Positions 44,075-49,123 of a stretch of DNA of 49,123 nt are shown in pieces. This DNA comes from Halieaceae bacterium (GTDB taxonomy: Bacteria > Pseudomonadota > Gammaproteobacteria > Pseudomonadales > Halieaceae), in NCBI GenBank assembly GCA_902520195.1, contig CABYND010000014.1:1-49123 (forward strand). The letters are read 5' to 3'. The position numbers and the translations under genes were made by a program. Position 1 is the stretch's first letter, and the number at the start of each line of letters is the position of its first letter. The notes under the pieces were generated by a model. The model made no database searches, was not told where the DNA came from, and was given only the letters and a program-made list of their open reading frames with translations.

Positions 44075-45154
44075 CTAGCGGATTTGCTTCTCGAGCGTTT
44101 CACCCGGGGTATCGAACAGCAGGAATTCCAATCTGACCTCAATTCGCCACGCCCCTTCCCGGTCAAAATAGGGCTCGTCAATACGCCAGTTGTAGCTGGG
44201 CTCAATTTCCCAAAATAGCCAGTCTCGATAGTCCTGCCGCCTGAGGCGCGCGCCGACTTTGTAGTTTTTCACGAAGTCATAGGGCTCAGTCTGCCCGTCT
44301 GCGCCCACATATAACCAGGTGGCACCCACCCGGCCGCTGTCCCCTTGCCAGCCGCGGGCGTAGGACAGACTGGAAGACCACTCCGTGCCGTCGGTTTTCT
44401 CGCCATACAGGAATCGGGTGTACGCCCTGACCAACTCGCGCTCGCGCAGCGCTTTGTCGAGTACGAACCGCGACGAGCCGTACCCGCCTTCGCCGAGGTC
44501 ATAAGTAAAGCGCTGGGTGAAGCGAAAATTGAGGTCCTCTGCAACAGCGTCCTGATAGACATACTTCACGCCGGGCTTTGGCCCGGAGTTGCCGAACCCG
44601 ACGGTCAAATCAAAGCGGTGCTTTCTGATGTCTTTGGGTCCCACCTGATACTGCAGGCCAATGCGGTCTTCAGAGGGGTTCTCTACACCGTCGTCGCCAA
44701 AGTCATCCATGTCTTCGCCGCGGAACACCAGATCCAGTCGTTTGGAAATCTGCGGCAGGGAGACTTTACCCCCCAGTCGGAACTTGGCCTCGTTATCGAG
44801 GCGCTCATCCAAGTTGTAGATGGTTCTGAGTCGCAGTCGCGATTCCGCCTGCTCCAGGTCGCGTTCGTCGTTGCCAAAGAAATTATCGACCCATTGGGTC
44901 ATTTCGTTGGCTTTGCGCGCCACTGCGTCTTTCCCGTCCTCCAGCCAGTCATCCTTTGACTCAATGACCTCATCAGACAGTCCGTCATCAGAGCAAGACA
45001 TCTCGTCGCTACTGCGCTCTGTGCTGACCTCAACCTCATCGGTGTCAGAGATCGTGTCTTCCCGCGCGCGCGCCGAAGTTCCGTGAAAGGAAAGTGCGCT
45101 CACCAAGATGGCGGAGAGCAAAAAAGGAAGGTACTGAGACATCATAAGCGGCAT
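44075..45154 (-). CDS. Predicted outer-membrane beta-barrel protein of unknown function
   Basis: A 359-residue protein with a signal peptide (about 1-30). An acidic Asp/Glu/Ser-rich N-terminal stretch (30-75) and a helix (VARKANEMTQWVDNFFGND) are followed by alternating-residue strands typical of a barrel: RLRLRTIYNLDE, EAKFRLGGKVSLP, HRFDLTVGFGNSG, LNFRFTQRFTYDLGEGGYGS, TEWSSSLSYARGW, and finally WRIEVRLEFLLFDTPG. I recognise no family. The start may also be the Met at codon 4 or 5. It is divergent from psd and convergent with phoH. Confidence 0.72.
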   Translation of the reverse strand: MPLMMSQYLPFLLSAILVSALSFHGTSARAREDTISDTDEVEVSTERSSDEMSCSDDGLSDEVIESKDDWLEDGKDAVARKANEMTQWVDNFFGNDERDLEQAESRLRLRTIYNLDERLDNEAKFRLGGKVSLPQISKRLDLVFRGEDMDDFGDDGVENPSEDRIGLQYQVGPKDIRKHRFDLTVGFGNSGPKPGVKYVYQDAVAEDLNFRFTQRFTYDLGEGGYGSSRFVLDKALRERELVRAYTRFLYGEKTDGTEWSSSLSYARGWQGDSGRVGATWLYVGADGQTEPYDFVKNYKVGARLRRQDYRDWLFWEIEPSYNWRIDEPYFDREGAWRIEVRLEFLLFDTPGETLEKQIR

Positions 45155-45189
45155 CAGGGCGCTGTATTACCTTAGGTTACACTACCGCC

Positions 45190-46044
45190 ATGGAAACTGT
45201 AGTGACCGCCCTGCAGGCAATTTTGCCGCAGCAGCTGCTCTCTCGCCTGGTGGGCAAGCTTGCACAGCTGGAAAACCCCGTGTGGCTGAAGAATTTCCTC
45301 ATCCGCACTTTTATGGCGCGCTACGACATTGATTTGACCGAAGCGACCTGCTCGTCTGGCGAGGATTTCCCACATTTCAACGCCTTCTTCACCCGTTCGC
45401 TGCGTGAGGGTATGCGCCCGCTGGCGAGCAGCCAGTGGTGCCACCCGGCCGATGGTGTGCTGAGTCAGCGCGGCGCCATAGCATCGGCTGAGCTGGTGCA
45501 GGCGAAGGGCAGGCATTACTCAGTCCAATCGCTGCTGGCGGGGAGTGACGAAGAAGCGAATCGCTACGCAAAAGGGTGCTTTGCCACCACTTATCTGTCG
45601 CCGCGGGATTACCACCGTGTGCACATGCCGATCCGCGGGCATCTGGTGAAGACGCGCTATGTCCCAGGTGATCTCTTTTCCGTGAATGCCGCGACGGTAG
45701 AGCGGGTCGATGGGCTGTTGGCACGCAATGAGCGGTTGATCTGCTTTTTTGAGACCGAGCGGGGCGGCGTTGCGGTGGTGTTGGTGGGCGCCATGATTGT
45801 CGCCAGCATCGCCACGGTGTGGGGTGGGAGAGAAACGCCGGGCAGTCAAATACGCGAGCAGGTGTGGTCAGCTGATGAAGCGCCGCTATTGGAGGCGGGC
45901 CAGGAACTGGGTCGCTTTTTTCTCGGCTCCACCGTCGTACTGGTGACGGAGGCCGGTGATCTCGACTGGGCCGATGAGGCGGGTGATGCAGTCAAGGTGC
46001 GCGCAGCGCTGGCACATGCGCCGCTACGCGCAAAATTGGATTAA
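45190..46044 (+). CDS. psd: Phosphatidylserine decarboxylase proenzyme
   Basis: Inner-membrane pyruvoyl enzyme that makes phosphatidylethanolamine. The 284-residue proenzyme has the self-cleavage motif LGST (245-248), whose serine S247 becomes the pyruvoyl group. The protease-like triad is visible as D88 (HPADGV), H145 (YHRVHMP) and S247. FNAFFTRSLREGMRPL is typical of the type I enzyme. It is only 35 bases from the divergent barrel-protein gene and ends 9 bases before convergent rsgA. Confidence 0.96.
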   Translation: METVVTALQAILPQQLLSRLVGKLAQLENPVWLKNFLIRTFMARYDIDLTEATCSSGEDFPHFNAFFTRSLREGMRPLASSQWCHPADGVLSQRGAIASAELVQAKGRHYSVQSLLAGSDEEANRYAKGCFATTYLSPRDYHRVHMPIRGHLVKTRYVPGDLFSVNAATVERVDGLLARNERLICFFETERGGVAVVLVGAMIVASIATVWGGRETPGSQIREQVWSADEAPLLEAGQELGRFFLGSTVVLVTEAGDLDWADEAGDAVKVRAALAHAPLRAKLD

Positions 46045-46053
46045 AGAGGTGGA

Positions 46054-47010
46054 TTAAGTCGTCGCAAGACTCGCTGAGATCTGCTGATAACTCTCGAACC
46101 GCTCGCTGCTGATCTCCCCGCTATCAACCGCGGCAGTCAGTGCACAACCCGGTTCGCTCTGGTGCTGGCAGTCGCGGAAGCGGCACTGGCCGGAATAGGG
46201 CGAGAACTCCCTGAAGCCACTGAAGACCGCCTCGGGCGCGACATGGGTTAGTCCGAAGTCGCGCACCCCGGGCGAGTCGATGAGCCGACCACCCCCGGGC
46301 AGGTGGAAGAGCTCAGCAGTCGTTGTGGTGTGTCGGCCCTTGTCGGCGACCTCAGACAGCGCGCCAACGCGAATCGAAGCGTCTGGTAGCAAGCGCTGAA
46401 TCAGCGAGGATTTTCCCACTCCCGACTGCCCGACCAAAACCAGCGTGTCCTGCCCGATGAGCGCTGTCATATCAGTGGCATCGGGTAACTCACGATGAGT
46501 GGCCAGCGTGCGGTAGCCCAGGTCGGCATAGCGATCGAGTTGTTTTGCCAGTTTATCCTCGGGCTCGAGCAGGTCGGTTTTATTGAGCACCAACGCGGCC
46601 TCGACTTCCATGTTTTCAGCCGCAACCAGATAGCGGTCAATCAAGTTGGCCTGGGGCGCGGGCTCCGGCGCAAAGACAATGAGCATCAGGTCGATGTTGG
46701 CGGCGACCGGCCGGAGCCGCCCTTGAGCGTCGGGCCGCTGCAGGACATTGCGCCGCGTGACCAATGCATCCACTACGCCGGTTTCCTCCGTCGGTAGCCA
46801 GAGGACTTCGTCGCCCGCCACCGGGGATTCAAGATGCGCCCGCAGATGGCAGAGCAGACGATCGCCAGCACGCGTCTCTATGAGTGCCTGCTTGCCATAA
46901 CGCGCGATCACTACGCCGGGCTGCCCTGTCTCCGTGGCAACATTACCCTCGGACGAGCGCTGTGCCTGAATGCGGCGGGCTTGTTGATCGGTGAGGCGAC
47001 GTTTGGTCAT
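46054..47010 (-). CDS. rsgA: Ribosome small-subunit GTPase RsgA
   Basis: Circularly permuted GTPase that helps finish 30S subunit assembly. It has 318 residues. An OB-fold N-terminal domain precedes the permuted GTPase motifs: NKTD (G4), then GQSGVGKSSL (G1), GRHTTTTAELFHL (G2), DSPGVRDFG (G3). A C-terminal zinc knuckle follows (CRFRDCQHQSEPGC). The frame reaches 47061, but the ATG at 47010 (MTKRRLTDQQARRIQAQR) matches the family start. It is divergent from orn, as in Pseudomonas-type genomes. Confidence 0.95.
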   Translation of the reverse strand: MTKRRLTDQQARRIQAQRSSEGNVATETGQPGVVIARYGKQALIETRAGDRLLCHLRAHLESPVAGDEVLWLPTEETGVVDALVTRRNVLQRPDAQGRLRPVAANIDLMLIVFAPEPAPQANLIDRYLVAAENMEVEAALVLNKTDLLEPEDKLAKQLDRYADLGYRTLATHRELPDATDMTALIGQDTLVLVGQSGVGKSSLIQRLLPDASIRVGALSEVADKGRHTTTTAELFHLPGGGRLIDSPGVRDFGLTHVAPEAVFSGFREFSPYSGQCRFRDCQHQSEPGCALTAAVDSGEISSERFESYQQISASLATT

Positions 47011-47105
47011 CGTGCTAGTGTATGACACCCTGCGTCCCTCGGCGCATCGGCAGGCTTGCAAGATGGGCTGGCAAGGCGAGCGGCGGGCAGAGAAGGAGCG
47101 ATGGC

Positions 47106-47657
47106 ATGGCGGTCAGTGACCACAATCTGATCTGGGTAGATATGGAGATGACCGGGTTGATCCCTGAAGCGCATCGCGTCATTGAAATCGCCACGATTGT
47201 TACCGACTCAAACCTGAGTGTGCTGGCGGAGGGCCCGGTGCTGGCGATCCATCAGCCTTCCGAGGCCCTCGATGCCATGGACGAATGGAATACCCGTACC
47301 CACATGGGCTCGGGTCTGGTCGATCGCGTGCGCGCAAGCACCGTGTCGGAGTCGGCAGCGGCCGAGTTGACGCTTGAGTTTCTGCGACAGTGGGTGCCCG
47401 AGAGAAAGTCGCCTATGTGCGGCAATTCCATCTGTCAGGATCGACGCTTCATGGCGCACCACATGCCCGAGCTCGAGATATTTTTCCACTACCGTAATCT
47501 GGATGTCAGCACGCTGAAGATACTGATGCAGCGGTGGCGCCCGGACTTGCCCGACGCGCGGAAGCAGGGCGCGCACCAGGCGCTTGAGGACATCCGCGAG
47601 TCGATCGAGGAATTACGCCACTACCGCACCCATTTCCTCCGCGTCGAATCTCCATAA
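47106..47657 (+). CDS. orn: Oligoribonuclease
   Basis: DEDDh 3'-5' exonuclease that degrades di- to pentanucleotides, including pGpG from c-di-GMP breakdown. It has 183 residues with the catalytic acids in [22 protein letters not shown] and the His-Asp pair in [13 protein letters not shown]. The frame opens at 47022, but the ATG at 47106 has AAGGAG seven bases upstream and begins the family sequence [18 protein letters not shown]. The final 15 bases, including the stop, are duplicated directly after the gene. Confidence 0.95.
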   Translation: MAVSDHNLIWVDMEMTGLIPEAHRVIEIATIVTDSNLSVLAEGPVLAIHQPSEALDAMDEWNTRTHMGSGLVDRVRASTVSESAAAELTLEFLRQWVPERKSPMCGNSICQDRRFMAHHMPELEIFFHYRNLDVSTLKILMQRWRPDLPDARKQGAHQALEDIRESIEELRHYRTHFLRVESP

Positions 47658-47672
47658 GTCGAATCTCCATAA
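47643..47672 (+). repeat. Tandem 15-bp duplication spanning the orn stop codon
   Basis: GTCGAATCTCCATAA occurs twice head to tail. The first copy encodes the last residues Val-Glu-Ser-Pro and the stop of orn. The second copy, in the same frame, repeats them immediately after the stop. Confidence 0.95.
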
Positions 47673-47801
47673 ATAGGGGCGAAAGAAAGCAGCGCTGTGA
47701 AAAGGTAAGCGTCGCAGAAACCGGAGCGCTACAGGGTAGGTGTAGAGAAACCCTGCCGGTAGAGGCCTCGGGGCTTTTGAGCGCGTTGCCTCATTCATGG
47801 G

Positions 47802-48884
47802 TCAGTGATGTTGCGCCAGCGCCCACCGAACATGTACGCGCACCATCTCTGAGGGGTCCTCCAGCGCCGCTTGCAGTGCGGCGCGGATAGCGTCAGTGGA
47901 TTCGGCGTTGCCCAGCGCAATGGCGACATTGCGGCGCCACTGCTCAAAGCCGATGCGGCGAATCGCTGAGCCTTCAGTGCGAGAAAGAAAGGTGGACTCG
48001 TCCCAACTGAAGCACTCCAGCAGGTCGATCGCGTCGAGACCATGACGGGCCGCGAAATCAGGCTCGCCGGTTTGCTGGGCAAACTTGTTCCAGGGGCACA
48101 CCAGCTGACAGTCATCGCAACCATAAATACGATTGCCCATCGCCGGCCGCAGTGACTCGGGAATCACGCCGTCGAACTCAATGGTCAGGTAGGAGATGCA
48201 CTTGCGCGCATCGAGCACCCATGGTGCCGTAAAGGCCTTGGTGGGACAGACATCGAGGCAAGTACGGCAACTGCCGCAATGCTCAGTGTCCTGCGGCGGG
48301 TCCGGGGGCAACGGGATATCGGTATAGATTTCGCCGAGGAAGAACCAGGACCCCGCTTTGTCGTTTAGCAGCATGGTGTTCTTGCCAATCCACCCGAGCC
48401 CGGCGTTCTCGGCGAGTGCCCGCTCCAACACGGGACCGCTATCGACAAAGGCGCGATATTGCCCGCCGCCTAATTGCGCCTCGATGAGCTTAGCCAGTTT
48501 GGCCAGCCTGCCACGCACCAGCTTGTGATAGTCGCGCCCCAGCGCGTAGCGGGAGATGTATGCCTTCTCGGACGATGCCAGGACGGCCTGGGGGTCCTTA
48601 CCCGCGGGCAGGTAATCCATTCGCGCGGTGATGACGGTGCAGGTGCCCGGCACGAGCGCATCCGGGTGCGTGCGTTTCTCGCCGTGGCTGGCCATCCACG
48701 CCATTTCACCGTGGAAGCCCGCCTCCAGCCATTTGGCGAGATAGTCTCGGTGCTGGGCGAGATCAATGCCGGTAAAACCCAGCGCCTGAAAGCCCAGCTC
48801 CTGACCCCACTCGCGAATCGTCTCCAGCGGCGCAGCGTCGGCCGGATTAAAGGGGTTACCTGTGTCGGCATTGGGGTCTGTCAT
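47802..48884 (-). CDS. queG: Epoxyqueuosine reductase QueG
   Basis: Cobalamin and Fe-S enzyme that reduces epoxyqueuosine to queuosine in tRNA. It has 360 residues. The N-terminal DUF1730 domain has RALAENAGLGWIGKNTMLLN, and two 4Fe-4S motifs follow: CGSCRTCLDVCP and YGCDDCQLVCPWN. The C-terminus has a HEAT-like segment (FEQWRRNVAIALGN). The frame is open to 48923, but the ATG at 48884 (MTDPNADTG) avoids an unlikely extension. It is divergent from tsaE. Confidence 0.95.
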   Translation of the reverse strand: MTDPNADTGNPFNPADAAPLETIREWGQELGFQALGFTGIDLAQHRDYLAKWLEAGFHGEMAWMASHGEKRTHPDALVPGTCTVITARMDYLPAGKDPQAVLASSEKAYISRYALGRDYHKLVRGRLAKLAKLIEAQLGGGQYRAFVDSGPVLERALAENAGLGWIGKNTMLLNDKAGSWFFLGEIYTDIPLPPDPPQDTEHCGSCRTCLDVCPTKAFTAPWVLDARKCISYLTIEFDGVIPESLRPAMGNRIYGCDDCQLVCPWNKFAQQTGEPDFAARHGLDAIDLLECFSWDESTFLSRTEGSAIRRIGFEQWRRNVAIALGNAESTDAIRAALQAALEDPSEMVRVHVRWALAQHH

Positions 48885-48930
48885 GGAGGGATTGTGACAG
48901 ATGCCCGGTCCGGCGCGGTACACTTCGCAG

Positions 48931-49123
48931 ATGATCGAGGCCTTGTCCCATCAACGAGAATTTGAATTGTCTGACGAGTCGGCGACGCTGGCCTTGGGCG
49001 GCTTGGTGGCAGGCAAGGCACAGGCCCCGCAGGTGATTTTTTTGCGCGGTGATCTGGGCGCAGGCAAGACAACCTTTAGTCGTGGATTCTTGCGTGGGCG
49101 AGGCCATGATGGATCGGTGAAGA
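48931..49123 (+). CDS. tsaE: tRNA threonylcarbamoyladenosine synthesis ATPase TsaE, 5' part
   Basis: The first 64 codons of a gene that runs off the window. It starts [20 protein letters not shown] and contains the P-loop [20 protein letters not shown] typical of TsaE, the ATPase of the TsaBDE complex that makes t6A37 in tRNAs. Position beside queG fits the common bacterial order of tRNA-modification genes. The Walker B and C-terminal parts are outside the window. Confidence 0.9.
   Translation, partial: MIEALSHQREFELSDESATLALGGLVAGKAQAPQVIFLRGDLGAGKTTFSRGFLRGRGHDGSVK

Overview
The window is GC-rich, gene-dense DNA from a gammaproteobacterium. Three things point that way: the order argC - DUF6776 protein - bactofilin - erpA - anmK - M23 peptidase - tyrS, which is familiar from Pseudomonas and relatives; psd/rsgA/orn lying together; and Mg-type HemB with HemL and HemJ. 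A marine Halieaceae/OM60-type bacterium is my best guess. That is an inference; no rRNA or tRNA gene is present to fix it. I see no insertion sequence, phage gene or CRISPR array.

Layout. 1-6754 (mostly minus): the 5' part of dsbD, a pentapeptide-repeat protein, a PfkB kinase, a Nudix hydrolase (plus), a secreted TIMP/NTR-like protein and the haem genes hemB, hemL and hemJ. 6859-9591 (plus): argC, DUF6776 protein, bactofilin, erpA. 9592-9930: a non-coding gap between convergent genes that holds four degenerate ~40-44-bp direct repeats. 9931-12365 (minus): anmK and an M23 murein peptidase. 12548-18347 (plus): tyrS, a LOG-family protein, sixA, nagZ, a Kazal-like lipoprotein, a dicarboxylate symporter and an MBL hydrolase.

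18348-35225 (minus) is the most unusual part. About fourteen tightly packed or overlapping genes run from a promoter-like site near 35260. They encode a secreted TPR protein with a TonB-like C-terminus, two lipoproteins, two membrane proteins with PEGA-type repeats (one carrying a SUMF1/FGE-like domain without its catalytic cysteines), a small secreted acidic protein, a MotA/TolQ/ExbB proton-channel homologue, a degenerate actin/Hsp70-like protein, two vWA proteins whose N-terminal membrane helix looks like that of ExbD/TolR, two more lipoproteins, an M48 metalloprotease and an amidohydrolase. I propose that this locus encodes a proton-motive-force-driven envelope machine in which vWA-ExbD chimeras replace ExbD/TolR. 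It is the best candidate here for an undescribed system.

35363-49123 is mostly housekeeping: a thioesterase, ggt, pdxH, cinA, an RNase II/R-family exonuclease, phoH (split by a single in-frame stop), a beta-barrel-like protein, psd, rsgA, orn (whose last 15 bases are duplicated), queG and the start of tsaE.

Functional links: AnmK, NagZ and the M23 peptidase belong to peptidoglycan turnover and recycling; HemB, HemL and HemJ to tetrapyrrole synthesis; RsgA, Orn, TyrS, QueG, TsaE and the RNB exonuclease to RNA metabolism and translation. Many convergent pairs are separated by only 0-40 bp, so 3' transcript ends must overlap.
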